The notes beneath the pieces were generated by a model. That model did not search any database. It saw nothing but the letters and a program-made list of their open reading frames with translations, and had not been told where the DNA came from. Source: Paenibacillus sp. 32352 (lineage in GTDB: Bacteria > Bacillota > Bacilli > Paenibacillales > NBRC-103111). Taken from it: a DNA stretch of 64,000 nucleotides. The position numbers were made by a program, and so were the translations under genes. Location of the stretch: the NCBI RefSeq assembly GCF_002042965.1, contig NZ_MZNT01000002.1, positions 310,001-374,000 of the forward strand, written 5' to 3'. This document shows positions 45,209-53,895 of the stretch, piece by piece. Within the stretch, counting starts at the first letter, position 1. Every line of letters begins with the position of its first letter.

Positions 45209-46441
45209 TTAAGAATACGATAACTGCCTGGAGGGCCGGTCAAAACGGAACAAATGAGCATCCGGATGGCTGCCTGAGGCTATCAAGGAGCTGATGATTT
45301 GTCCGGCGATCGTGCAGTAGACCGTTCCGTTGCCGCCGTATCCCAGAGCAAAGTAACAATGCGGGAACTCCTCCTGGGTTCCTATTAAGGGGAGCCCGTC
45401 ATGTGTGGACCCGAAGGTGGCGGACCAAGAATACTCCGCTTGGAGACGGCCCAATTCAGGAAAAAGCTTTGTCGTTTCGGCCAGCAGCAGTTCTTTTTTG
45501 CGCAGGAGCATGGCATCTCTTTCTTGTGTGTTGGCAGTGGCTTCGTCCATTCCTCCAATAATGATCCGGTTATCGGCAGTTGTTCTTATGTATAGATAAG
45601 GCCGGGCGGTTTCCCAGATGAGACATTGCTCGTACCATCCCGGGAAAGCCTCTAATCTCTGTGTAGCGACGGCAAATGTGCTTTCCAACACGGCATTCGG
45701 ATTCCGTTTCATCATCTGTGCTTCATAGCCGGTTGCAATCACCGCTTTGGCTGCCGTAATGGTCCTGTGCGTTCTGGTATGAAAGACAAGATGGTTCTCA
45801 TAAGCGACATGGCTTCTAATTTCCGTATCCGTATACACTCGCAGCCCGAATTTCTTGGATAAGATCTCAATCAATTCATTAGCCAATTTGTAAGGGTTGA
45901 AGACGGCATCGCCTTCACTATAGATAGCCCTGGGCTTATGGAAAGAGAAGGAGCGGGAGATTTGCTCCGCCTCCCAATAGCTTACGGAAAAGCCGTACCG
46001 TTGCAACAGTTCATATTCTTTACGCAAGGACGCCAGATCATTCTCTTGGGATGCGACATAGAGACAGCTTCTTTTAAGGTATTCCGCATCGAGATCCAGC
46101 TCTGCGCAGATTCTACCAAGCTCGTTCACGGCATCTCTGCATAATTGATAGAATCTGACGCCATTCTGTTCGCCAAAGGAATGGATGCAGGATGTCAACG
46201 ATTTGTCGTTGCTGCATTGAAGAATGCCGGAATTGGCCGCCGTCGTGCCTGCCCCGATGGACCGCTTGTCCACAAGGACTGCGTTCACTCCTTGCTTCAT
46301 TAAATAGTAGCCGCAGAGTGCGCCGGCCACACCGCCTCCAATGATCAGCACATCACAGGTAATATCCTCTTCCAGAGAGGGATATTGAGGAGGTTGGGGC
46401 AGCGTATCCGGCCATAGCAGCTTCCCGGTGAATAAATCCAT
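45209..46441 (-). CDS. FAD-dependent amino-acid-oxidase-type oxidoreductase (DAO family)
   Basis: A 410-residue flavoprotein. The start is preceded by AAAAGGAG. Residues 29-45 hold the FAD motif VLIIGGGVAGALCGYYL, followed by SIGAGTTAANSGILQ, the DAO-family pattern. The C-terminal part has TFGSTHDGLPLIG and YFALGYGGNGTVYC, the region that contacts FAD in glycine oxidase and sarcosine oxidase relatives. It oxidises an amine or amino acid, substrate unknown. Stands alone; the next gene upstream is divergent (FucU). Confidence 0.9.
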   Translation of the reverse strand: MDLFTGKLLWPDTLPQPPQYPSLEEDITCDVLIIGGGVAGALCGYYLMKQGVNAVLVDKRSIGAGTTAANSGILQCSNDKSLTSCIHSFGEQNGVRFYQLCRDAVNELGRICAELDLDAEYLKRSCLYVASQENDLASLRKEYELLQRYGFSVSYWEAEQISRSFSFHKPRAIYSEGDAVFNPYKLANELIEILSKKFGLRVYTDTEIRSHVAYENHLVFHTRTHRTITAAKAVIATGYEAQMMKRNPNAVLESTFAVATQRLEAFPGWYEQCLIWETARPYLYIRTTADNRIIIGGMDEATANTQERDAMLLRKKELLLAETTKLFPELGRLQAEYSWSATFGSTHDGLPLIGTQEEFPHCYFALGYGGNGTVYCTIAGQIISSLIASGSHPDAHLFRFDRPSRQLSYS

Positions 46442-46552
46442 ATAAAGGGCTCCTTTTCCATCTGTTGATTCTAATATGGTTTCACCGCTTTTTGTTATTA
46501 TTCAACTCATATTTCCGACTATCCAACTATAGGTAACGATTTTTGGTACGTA

Positions 46553-46582
46553 TTGACAATTTCTTCTGCGCCCGTTTAGGAT
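46553..46582 (+). promoter_or_regulatory. Sigma-A-type promoter of the FucU gene
   Basis: TTGACA at 46553-46558, an 18-base spacer and TAGGAT at 46577-46582. The FucU ATG is 36 bases downstream, with a GAGAGGAAG ribosome-binding site. Confidence 0.7.
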
Positions 46583-46618
46583 AGATAAGAATCAGTCCGA
46601 ATAGAGAGGAAGTTTACG

Positions 46619-47053
46619 ATGTTAAAAGGAATTCCTTCCATTTTGTCCCCGGATTTGTTAAAGGTTCTTATGGAAATGGGTCATGGCGACGAGATTGTAT
46701 TGGCCGACGGCAATTTTCCGGCGGCAAGCCACGCTCAGCGTTTAATCCGCTGCGACGGACACGCTATTCCAGAGCTATTGGACGCGATATTGACATTTTT
46801 TCCGCTCGATACTTATGCTGACCATGCCGTCGCGTTGATGGAGGTAGTTCCCGGTGATCCGGTTGTCCCCGTCATTTGGGATGAATACAGAGCCTTGATA
46901 GCTAAGCATGATCCTCAAGCAGGAGAGCTTAAGCAGGTGGAGCGCTTTGCTTTTTACGAGAGGGCCAAGCAGGCGTACGCAGTGATTGCGACGGGAGAGC
47001 GCGCATTGTACGCAAACCTAATTTTGAAAAAAGGCGTTGTCGCCGAATCCTAG
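46619..47053 (+). CDS. fucU: L-fucose mutarotase / RbsD-FucU family protein
   Basis: A 144-residue protein. MLKGIPSILSPDLLKVLMEMGHGDEIVLADGNFPA is the family's active-site opening, with its conserved His and Asp; it ends with ALYANLILKKGV, the usual FucU C-terminus. It interconverts alpha- and beta-anomers of fucose (or a related pyranose). The DNA-level placement (own promoter, no fucose genes nearby) suggests general sugar housekeeping. The symbol is by family resemblance. Confidence 0.9.
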   Translation: MLKGIPSILSPDLLKVLMEMGHGDEIVLADGNFPAASHAQRLIRCDGHAIPELLDAILTFFPLDTYADHAVALMEVVPGDPVVPVIWDEYRALIAKHDPQAGELKQVERFAFYERAKQAYAVIATGERALYANLILKKGVVAES

Positions 47054-47071
47054 CATGATTGCGTTGGAAGG

Positions 47072-47107
47072 TTCATAGAATAGAGCATAGCTTGTTGATT
47101 CTATGAA
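47072..47107. repeat. Perfect 10-base inverted repeat
   Basis: TTCATAGAAT at 47072-47081 and ATTCTATGAA at 47098-47107 with a 16-base loop, between FucU and the next gene. No T-run follows, so it may be an operator or an RNA stem rather than a terminator. Confidence 0.5.
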
Positions 47108-47132
47108 ACTGGAATGACGGAGGAGCCATCGT

Positions 47133-47942
47133 ATGGTAGCACATATGCTGAGAAAGGTCGCCGGTTGGCCGGCCAGGTCGCATTATCCCATGCTGGCCGC
47201 CGCTTTTTTGCTAGGCAATTTGATTGCGGTCATCTATTCTGTTATGCAGCCGTCTTCTACTTTTCCATTGCGACAGCACTATACCTACCAGGAAACGGTG
47301 GCATCCAACGGAGTGAAATTGTATTCGATCCAAACGGTTCCGGACAACATCGTGCTAAAGCCGATCACATCGAATGTATCTGTGACGCCGGACTTCGGGA
47401 TTAACGGCGGATTTTTTTGGAACGGGGATTTGCTCAGCATTGCGGTCATCAACGATCAGCCCCTAAAAGGCGAGCAGGACGATTATGGTTCCGGCTGGTA
47501 TAACATTGATTATCCTAAAGGGACCTTAATATGGGACGAGATTACCCGTCAATTCTCGGTTCAAGTGGTACAGGACGCCCATCAGATTAAAGTGACGGAC
47601 AGGCAGCATTACTGGGCGCAGGGAGGAGTCAGCATGTCTCTCGGCCATGACGACCAGTGGGTACACCAAGCGCTGGCGGAAGATATGCCCGCGTTTGACG
47701 AGCCGCGGCTCCGGTCAGGCGCGGTATATGATGACAGGCAAAACCTGTGGCTTATCGTCACGGACAAGCCCTGCACGGTCGAGCAGTTCCGTACGGCAAT
47801 CGTGGAGAAAATCGGAAAGCACCGCCTCGTGGATGGCATATTCCTGGACGGAGACGGTTCAAGCCAAATGAATACCGCACAGAAGGTGCTGAAGGGCGAT
47901 TCGCGGGAAGTGTACCAGATGCTTGCTCTCAAAAGAAAATAA
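47133..47942 (+). CDS. Phosphodiester glycosidase family protein (NAGPA domain), membrane-anchored
   Basis: A 269-residue protein with one N-terminal membrane segment (about 19-38), so the domain faces outside. The NAGPA-type domain shows FGINGGFFWNGDLL, WAQGGVSMSLG and the FLDGDGSSQMN motif, all typical of the family that includes the human N-acetylglucosamine-1-phosphodiester alpha-N-acetylglucosaminidase and bacterial sporulation/cell-wall proteins. It may cleave a sugar phosphodiester in the wall. GGAGGAG precedes its start and a bidirectional terminator follows. Confidence 0.85.
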   Translation: MVAHMLRKVAGWPARSHYPMLAAAFLLGNLIAVIYSVMQPSSTFPLRQHYTYQETVASNGVKLYSIQTVPDNIVLKPITSNVSVTPDFGINGGFFWNGDLLSIAVINDQPLKGEQDDYGSGWYNIDYPKGTLIWDEITRQFSVQVVQDAHQIKVTDRQHYWAQGGVSMSLGHDDQWVHQALAEDMPAFDEPRLRSGAVYDDRQNLWLIVTDKPCTVEQFRTAIVEKIGKHRLVDGIFLDGDGSSQMNTAQKVLKGDSREVYQMLALKRK

Positions 47943-47952
47943 GTCAGATAAG

Positions 47953-47993
47953 AAAAAAGCCGACGATTCCTCCTTACGAGGAACCTCGGCTTA
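47953..47993. terminator. Bidirectional terminator
   Basis: AAGCCGACGATTCCTC pairs with GAGGAACCTCGGCTT, with A-run and T-rich flanks. It separates the convergent genes ending at 47942 and 48019. Confidence 0.8.
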
Positions 47994-48018
47994 TTTACTT
48001 AATATGATGCATTTACAG

Positions 48019-50028
48019 TTATCCCAGAAGCGCTTTAACGCGTGCGACAACGTGGTCCACGGTAAACCCGTATTCTTTCATAACCAGAGAGGCAGGGGCG
48101 GATGCGCCGAAACGGTCTATGCCCATAATATCGCCTTTGATGCCGATATATTGATGCCAGCCTTGAGGGGATGCCATTTCCACCGACAGTCTGGCCTCGA
48201 CATCCGGCAAAATGACCGAATCCTTATAGGCTTGAGGCTGCTTGTTGAACAGCTCCCAGCTAGGCATACTGATGACGCGGACGTGGATTCCTTGCTCTGC
48301 AAGCTTCTCTTGCGCTCCGATCGCCAGCTGCACTTCGGAGCCTGTTGCGATGATTTGTGCCTGAGGCTTGCCGTTCGCAGCATCGGAGATGACGTAGGCT
48401 CCCCGCTTTAAGCCTTCCGCACCCAGGGTTGAGGTATTGGCAAGAATAGGCAGCGCTTGGCGAGTCAGGATTAACGCAACCGGTCCCGATTGATTTTGCA
48501 GCGCATATTTCCATGCCAGGCTCGTTTCATTAGCATCTGCCGGACGCAGAACCGTGATGCCCGGGATGCATCGCAGGGCGGTCAGCTGCTCGATAGGCTC
48601 ATGAGTAGGGCCGTCCTCTCCAACAGCTATGCTGTCATGCGTAAATACATAAATGGCTGGCAGCTTCATGATGGAAGCAAGGCGAATGGCCGGACGCAGG
48701 TAGTCGGAGAATACGAAGAAGGTCGCCACGAAGGCACGAACGCCTTGGTGGAGAAGCATACCGTTCAGCGCAGCCCCCATGGCGAATTCCCGTACGCCGA
48801 AGAAAATATTGCGTTGGCTGTAATCGTCGCGGGTCATTCGGCCCGAGCATTTGATATTCGTCTTGGTCGAGGTCTCGAGATCCGCTGAACCGCCTAGAAG
48901 GTAAGGAACGTTCTTGGCGAGTCCGTTCAACGCATTCTCGGAGGCGGAGCGGGTAGCAATAGCCTTATCACTTGTCGAATAGAAAGGCAAGGCCGCATCC
49001 CATCCTTCAGGCAGCTGGCCGCTGACGGCTGTATCGAACTGTCCTGCCAGCTCAGGGAACGCTTGACGATACTCTTCATACTTGGCTTTCCAAGCTGCTT
49101 CATGCGCAGCGCCTTCCTGCTGGAAACGGGCAAAATGCTCCTTGACCTCCTCCGGAATGTAGAAGTCAGGCTCACTTGGCCATCCGTAGAATTGTTTGGT
49201 TAACGCGGTTTCGTCCTTACCCAGCGGCGCGCCGTGTGAACCATGCTCACCCGCTTTGCCACTCTTGTTAGGGCTGCCGTAGCCGATCACGGTTTTAACC
49301 TCGATCAGGGACGGACGAGGGTCAGCCTGCGCAGCGGAGATGGCTTTATGGATAGCCTCGAGGTCGTTGCCGTCCTCAACCCGCTGAACATGCCAGCGAT
49401 AGCTGCTGAAGCGCTGCTGGATGTCCTCGGAGAAGGAGAGGCTAAGATCACCGTCCAGAGAAATATCGTTGGAGTCATAGAATACGATTAGCTTGCCCAA
49501 CTGCAAGTGACCGGCAAGGGAAGCCGCTTCTCCAGAGATGCCTTCCATCATATCTCCGTCGCCGCAAATCGCATAGGTGTAATGATTGATAATGTCGAAG
49601 CCTTCGCGGTTATAGGCTGCGGCCAAATGGGCCTCGGCCATAGCCATGCCTACAGCCATAGCTACCCCCTGTCCCAGAGGGCCGGTTGTCGCGTCGACGC
49701 CTGCGGTATGCCCGTACTCCGGATGACCTGGAGTCAGGCTGCCCCATTGGCGGAAGTTTTTTAATTCTTCAAGAGGGAGATCATAGCCGAAGAGATGAAG
49801 CAGGCTGTACAGTAGCATGGAGCCGTGTCCCGCCGACAGCACGAAGCGGTCGCGGTTGATCCATTGCGGATTGCCGGGGTTATGCTTCATAAAATTTGTC
49901 CAAAGCTCGTATGCCATGGGGGCTGACCCCATCGGCATGCCGGGATGGCCGGAATTGGCTTTGTCGATGGCAAGCGTTCTGATGGTGTTAATCGCTTTCT
50001 GCTGAATGCTCTGTTGGATTAAGGTCAT
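48019..50028 (-). CDS. tkt: Transketolase
   Basis: A 669-residue thiamine-diphosphate enzyme of the pentose phosphate pathway, full length. Landmarks: [21 protein letters not shown] (substrate His), [14 protein letters not shown] with TPP-binding GDG and the N about 26 residues on, and the pyrimidine-domain segment [20 protein letters not shown] plus [14 protein letters not shown]. It swaps two-carbon units between sugar phosphates. AAAGGAGG lies before the start, and a LysR gene is divergent upstream. Confidence 0.97.
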   Translation of the reverse strand: MTLIQQSIQQKAINTIRTLAIDKANSGHPGMPMGSAPMAYELWTNFMKHNPGNPQWINRDRFVLSAGHGSMLLYSLLHLFGYDLPLEELKNFRQWGSLTPGHPEYGHTAGVDATTGPLGQGVAMAVGMAMAEAHLAAAYNREGFDIINHYTYAICGDGDMMEGISGEAASLAGHLQLGKLIVFYDSNDISLDGDLSLSFSEDIQQRFSSYRWHVQRVEDGNDLEAIHKAISAAQADPRPSLIEVKTVIGYGSPNKSGKAGEHGSHGAPLGKDETALTKQFYGWPSEPDFYIPEEVKEHFARFQQEGAAHEAAWKAKYEEYRQAFPELAGQFDTAVSGQLPEGWDAALPFYSTSDKAIATRSASENALNGLAKNVPYLLGGSADLETSTKTNIKCSGRMTRDDYSQRNIFFGVREFAMGAALNGMLLHQGVRAFVATFFVFSDYLRPAIRLASIMKLPAIYVFTHDSIAVGEDGPTHEPIEQLTALRCIPGITVLRPADANETSLAWKYALQNQSGPVALILTRQALPILANTSTLGAEGLKRGAYVISDAANGKPQAQIIATGSEVQLAIGAQEKLAEQGIHVRVISMPSWELFNKQPQAYKDSVILPDVEARLSVEMASPQGWHQYIGIKGDIMGIDRFGASAPASLVMKEYGFTVDHVVARVKALLG

Positions 50029-50142
50029 TCGTGTAACATCCTCCTTTAAAGTAGAAGTCGTGCTCTTCTATGATTATAATGGAGGGCAGAGGTATATATG
50101 AAATCGATATTATACATATCAAGTATAGATGGGAGTAATAGC

Positions 50143-51036
50143 ATGATCGCGAATTTGGAACTGTACCGTGCCTTCTATTGGACCGCAAAGGAGCAGAATT
50201 TATCGCGCGCCGCCGAACGGCTGTACATTACGCAGCCCAGCGTAAGTCACGCCATCAAGCAGCTGGAGACAGAGCTTGCTGTCACCTTATTTTACAGGGG
50301 AGCGAAGGGAGTGCGTCTGTCCGAGGAGGGACAGCTGTTATTCGCGCAGGTGGAGCAGGCGTTTCAATTCATTGAGAGCGGGGAACGCCAGATTGCGGAG
50401 TTCAACAATTTAACGAGGGGTGAGCTGCGGCTTGGAAGCAGCGATTCGCTGTGCAAATATTTTCTGCTGCCGTCCCTTGGCCGATTCTGCAACGATTTCC
50501 CACAAATCCGGCTTGATCTTGTGCATGGAACGACGCCGGAAATTATTCAGCACGTAAAGGAGGGCAGAATTGATTTTGGCATTGTCCGCATGCCGGTGGA
50601 GGACAGCAGCTTGAAAGTATTTGAAACGATCACGGTGCAGGATTGCTTCGTTGCCGGACCCCGATATTTTCCACTGGCGCAGCAAGAGCTGTCCTTAACC
50701 GAGTTAACCGCGTATCCGCTCATTTTATTCTCCAGGAACAGCAGCTCGCGCCGGTTTATTCAGGACTTTGGTCAAGCCCACGGGGTCGCGATAGAACCGG
50801 AAATCGAGCTGGCCAGCGTCGACCTCCTCATTGAATTTGCCAAAGCTGGCCTAGGCATCTCCTTCGTTACAAAGCAGTTCGTTCAGGCAGAGCTTGAAGC
50901 GGGAAAGCTGGCGGAGATCAAGCTGAAGGAACGAATACCGGAGCGCAAAATCGGCATCGCCTTATTGAAAAACCGGCGTTTGTCTGCGGCAACACGGACA
51001 TTTTTCGAACAGTACCTTCACGTAGAGACGTTCTAA
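50143..51036 (+). CDS. LysR-family transcriptional regulator (1)
   Basis: A 297-residue LysR protein. ATG 50143 (GGGAG seven bases ahead) gives a normal N-terminus: a winged helix with AFYWTAKEQNLSRAAERLYITQPSVSHAIKQLE, then the effector domain from about residue 90 (LRLGSSDSL, FGIVRMP, GLGISFVTKQFV). An in-frame start at 50098 would add 15 residues. It is divergent from transketolase, so it may control that gene or an unlinked set; its effector is unknown. Confidence 0.92.
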   Translation: MIANLELYRAFYWTAKEQNLSRAAERLYITQPSVSHAIKQLETELAVTLFYRGAKGVRLSEEGQLLFAQVEQAFQFIESGERQIAEFNNLTRGELRLGSSDSLCKYFLLPSLGRFCNDFPQIRLDLVHGTTPEIIQHVKEGRIDFGIVRMPVEDSSLKVFETITVQDCFVAGPRYFPLAQQELSLTELTAYPLILFSRNSSSRRFIQDFGQAHGVAIEPEIELASVDLLIEFAKAGLGISFVTKQFVQAELEAGKLAEIKLKERIPERKIGIALLKNRRLSAATRTFFEQYLHVETF

Positions 51037-51059
51037 TTCTCCCACGCCGACTGTAATAG

Positions 51060-51515
51060 TTACAAGTTGTTTTTCTGCTTATAGAGCTGCATCGGGTTAC
51101 GCTCTGTCATAGGTGCGATTCTTGTAATGGGAAGTGTCTGCTGCTCCAGGGGGAGCGACAGCTGCCGGTAAACATGCCTGGTGCTGAGTCCAATCGCTGC
51201 GGCATCCTCTTCGGTGTAGGCATAATATACGGCTTTGGCACCTGACCAATAAATCGCCGCAAGACACATGGGGCAAGGCTGTCCGGATGCATAGATTTCA
51301 CAATCCGTAAGCTGCGGGCTGTTCAATACCCGGCTGGCTAGGCGGATAGCCTGCATCTCGGCATGTGCGGTTGGATCATTAGTGGAGAGAACCTCGTTCA
51401 CCCCGGTAGCAATGATTTCTCCGTTCTTGACGATAACGGCCCCGAAGGGCTTTCCTCCTTGGTGTAATGTGTTACGGTAGGCAAGCTCAATGGCTTTATT
51501 CATATAAGATTCCAT
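51060..51515 (-). CDS. Nucleoside/guanine deaminase (GuaD-like, CDA fold)
   Basis: A 151-residue zinc deaminase: HAEMQ (His51, catalytic Glu53) and PCPMC (Cys81, Cys84). The region after it (IYWSGAKAVYYAYTEEDA) and the C-terminal extension resemble B. subtilis guanine deaminase, which deaminates guanine to xanthine; other CDA-fold deaminases cannot be excluded. Convergent with the LysR gene and lying 24 bases from it. No terminator seen between them. Confidence 0.85.
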   Translation of the reverse strand: MESYMNKAIELAYRNTLHQGGKPFGAVIVKNGEIIATGVNEVLSTNDPTAHAEMQAIRLASRVLNSPQLTDCEIYASGQPCPMCLAAIYWSGAKAVYYAYTEEDAAAIGLSTRHVYRQLSLPLEQQTLPITRIAPMTERNPMQLYKQKNNL

Positions 51516-51554
51516 ATTGTTTATACCCCCTATGGTATTTAAAAAACAGGATCA

Positions 51555-52268
51555 TTATTTAGCGGCGGCTTCGATCAGCATCCGTTCGATTTCTTTGTAC
51601 CCGCGCGCTTGTGCATGCTGTAATGCGGTAACACCGTCACGGTCGGGAATGGAAGGGTCAGCGCCATGATCCAGCAGCTTGCGGACGATTTGTTGATGCT
51701 TTGGTCCGCCGTCACTTAAAATAACCGCCTCCAGAAGCGCAGTCCACCCCAAATTATTGATGTGATTGACTTGAATGTCCGAATGCTCGAGCAGCTCGTT
51801 GACTACTTCCACATGGCCTCTCTCGGAGGCGGGAATCAACGCGGTACCGCCGTAGCGATTCGTCAATCTTGTATCGGCATGGGCGGCCAAAGCTAGCTTT
51901 ACGATCTCCAGAAGCCCTTCGGCTCCGGAATACAGCAGCACGTTGTCACTGCGGTTGTCGCGGATATTCACATCAGCTCCCTGCTCGATCAGATATTGCA
52001 TAAGATCCGTTTGCCTTCCGTGGGCTGCAGCAAGAACCGCCGTTCTTCCTAAGGTATCCTGTCCGTTGATATCGATCCCTTGCTTAAGCAGCAATTCAAC
52101 CCCTGATTTGTTCCCTTGCTCGGCATAAGACGTTAGTTGTTCCGTTTGCTGATCCGTTGGTTTCATGGATTCCACACTCTCCTCGTGACTCGGTATAGGC
52201 TGCTGTAAGGAAGAATTCTCGCAGCTTGATAAAATAAGGATCAAGATAACGAGCAGACATCGATTCAT
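51555..52268 (-). CDS. Ankyrin-repeat lipoprotein
   Basis: A 237-residue lipoprotein from ATG at 52268, giving a signal peptide MNRCLLVILILILSSC; an in-frame start at 52301 adds 11 charged residues. About five ankyrin repeats follow from residue 50 (GVELLLKQGIDINGQDTLGRTAVLAAAHGR, then QYLIEQGADVNIRD and so on). Ankyrin proteins bind partners; no enzyme domain. Function unknown. Confidence 0.85.
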   Translation of the reverse strand: MNRCLLVILILILSSCENSSLQQPIPSHEESVESMKPTDQQTEQLTSYAEQGNKSGVELLLKQGIDINGQDTLGRTAVLAAAHGRQTDLMQYLIEQGADVNIRDNRSDNVLLYSGAEGLLEIVKLALAAHADTRLTNRYGGTALIPASERGHVEVVNELLEHSDIQVNHINNLGWTALLEAVILSDGGPKHQQIVRKLLDHGADPSIPDRDGVTALQHAQARGYKEIERMLIEAAAK

Positions 52269-52387
52269 TGCGGTTAACCTCGCTTTGCACCGGGTTAGCA
52301 TTATGGTAGCATGGGGACAGGTATATGAAAAATATTTATAAAATTCATTAAGATAATATTTTATATATGGAAATCGGGGGAGAGCGT

Positions 52388-53275
52388 ATGGATATGAAGC
52401 AGCTGCGATATTTTATCGCCATAGCGGAACACAAGCAGATTTCAGCAGCCGCCAAAAAGCTGCATATGGCCCAGCCACCGCTAAGCCAGCAGCTCAAGCA
52501 CCTGGAGGAGGAGCTAGGGGTAACGCTGGTTGTCAGGCATGCACGCGGATTGGAGCTAACGGAAGCGGGGAGAGTTCTGTACAAGCATGCGCTGAATATG
52601 GAGAAGATGATGGACCAGACCCGCCTGGAGGTGAAGGAAACCGGAAGAGGTCTAAGAGGGAGGCTCGCGCTGGGTGTAAATACCTTGTCTTCGGAAGAGC
52701 TGCCCGGGCTTCTGGTGGAATACAAGGCGCGATATCCGGAAATGACCTATAAAATACAACAAAATGAGTCGGCGCAATTGTGCAGGCTGGTCAGGGAAAA
52801 GGCCATAGAGCTGGCCATTATCCGCTTTCCGGTCGATTTGAGCGATTTCAGCTATCTTCATCTTCAATCGGAACCGTTTTATTTTGTCACGGCTCTAAGC
52901 GGACCTCAGCCTCCAGAGGAGGTCAGCTACGAGTACATAGGCGGTTCTCCATTAATCCTGCCAAGCACGGATGGTCTAGGCCTATATCAGCAGATTGTGG
53001 ATCAGCTCTCCCGCCGCGGACTGGAGCCCCATATCTTATGTGAATGCTCGGATATTGCCATGCTGCTCGAGCTGGTCGCTTCCGGCTTCGGTAGTGCGCT
53101 TCTACCCGAAGCGGTTCTGCGGCTGCACAGAAGGAGTGACATCCGGATCTGCCGGATCGCGGACGAGACGTGGACCGCTTCATCGGGCTTTATATGGCTG
53201 AAGGATCATTATTTGTCCCAGGGGGCAAAGCATTTTATCGAGCTGTGGCAGGAGCTTAAAGAAAAAAGGAAATGA
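52388..53275 (+). CDS. LysR-family transcriptional regulator (2)
   Basis: A 295-residue LysR protein. ATG 52388 follows GGGGGAGAG. The winged helix reads MDMKQLRYFIAIAEHKQISAAAKKLHMAQPPLSQQLKHLE, and the effector domain runs from about residue 90. It resembles the CitR/CysL type at the start (QLRYFIAIAE). It is divergent from the ankyrin lipoprotein and lies just upstream of the YuaF-FloT operon, whose promoter begins three bases after its stop. Confidence 0.92.
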   Translation: MDMKQLRYFIAIAEHKQISAAAKKLHMAQPPLSQQLKHLEEELGVTLVVRHARGLELTEAGRVLYKHALNMEKMMDQTRLEVKETGRGLRGRLALGVNTLSSEELPGLLVEYKARYPEMTYKIQQNESAQLCRLVREKAIELAIIRFPVDLSDFSYLHLQSEPFYFVTALSGPQPPEEVSYEYIGGSPLILPSTDGLGLYQQIVDQLSRRGLEPHILCECSDIAMLLELVASGFGSALLPEAVLRLHRRSDIRICRIADETWTASSGFIWLKDHYLSQGAKHFIELWQELKEKRK

Positions 53276-53277
53276 TT

Positions 53278-53304
53278 TGAAACTTTTCCTGTCTTAAGAG
53301 CGTA
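53278..53304 (+). promoter_or_regulatory. Sigma-W-like ECF promoter of yuaF-floT
   Basis: TGAAAC at 53278-53283 and CGTA at 53301-53304 with a 17-base spacer, matching the sigma-W pattern of B. subtilis, whose yuaF-floT operon is itself in the sigma-W regulon. The -35 begins three bases after the LysR stop, 44 bases before the YuaF start. Confidence 0.75.
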
Positions 53305-53347
53305 TTAATTTATGAAGCTAACCTAAATGTCGAATAGGGGGATGCTC

Positions 53348-53881
53348 ATGCTTTCCATATATTGGGGGTTTCTCATCACCGGAGTGCTGTTTGCGCTCAT
53401 TACTGTCGTACTTGGCGATTTGCTTGGAAGCGCTTTGGATGGGATCTTTGATTTCATGTCGGCACACCATATGCATGCATTTCAACCGATGGTTATTTTT
53501 AGCGGGCTCACCGTATGGGGAGGAGCCGGCATATTGCTGACCAAGTACACGGTTTGGGGCACGGCTGCGGTGCTGGCAGGCTCCGCCGTATGTGCAGTCC
53601 TACTGTCTGTGCTCATTTACTTTCTGTATGTTAAGCCGATGAAAAACAGCGAAAATTCCGTCGCCTTTTCCATTCAGGATACCGTTGGCAAAATTGCGGA
53701 GGTATCCGTCACCATTCCTTCTGTCGGATATGGAGAAGTGATGCTTCGTATGGGAGCGGGCAACACGAACCAAATTGCCGCCAGCTATGAGGGGGAAGAA
53801 ATCCAGACAGGCACGAAAGTAGTTACCGTAGAAGTCAAGGACGGTACACTGCTCGTAGCCCGTTTAGATAAATTGGAATAA
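53348..53881 (+). CDS. YuaF/NfeD-like membrane protein
   Basis: A 177-residue membrane protein from ATG 53348, preceded by a GGGGG ribosome-binding site; earlier in-frame ATGs at 53327 and 53342 are possible. Three hydrophobic stretches cover the first 100 residues, then a small OB-fold-like beta domain (VGKIAEVSVTIPSVGYGEVMLRMG) typical of NfeD proteins. In Bacillus it forms an operon with flotillin, as here (14 bases apart), and helps organise membrane microdomains under stress. Confidence 0.88.
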   Translation: MLSIYWGFLITGVLFALITVVLGDLLGSALDGIFDFMSAHHMHAFQPMVIFSGLTVWGGAGILLTKYTVWGTAAVLAGSAVCAVLLSVLIYFLYVKPMKNSENSVAFSIQDTVGKIAEVSVTIPSVGYGEVMLRMGAGNTNQIAASYEGEEIQTGTKVVTVEVKDGTLLVARLDKLE

Positions 53882-53895
53882 AGGAGAAATGTCGT

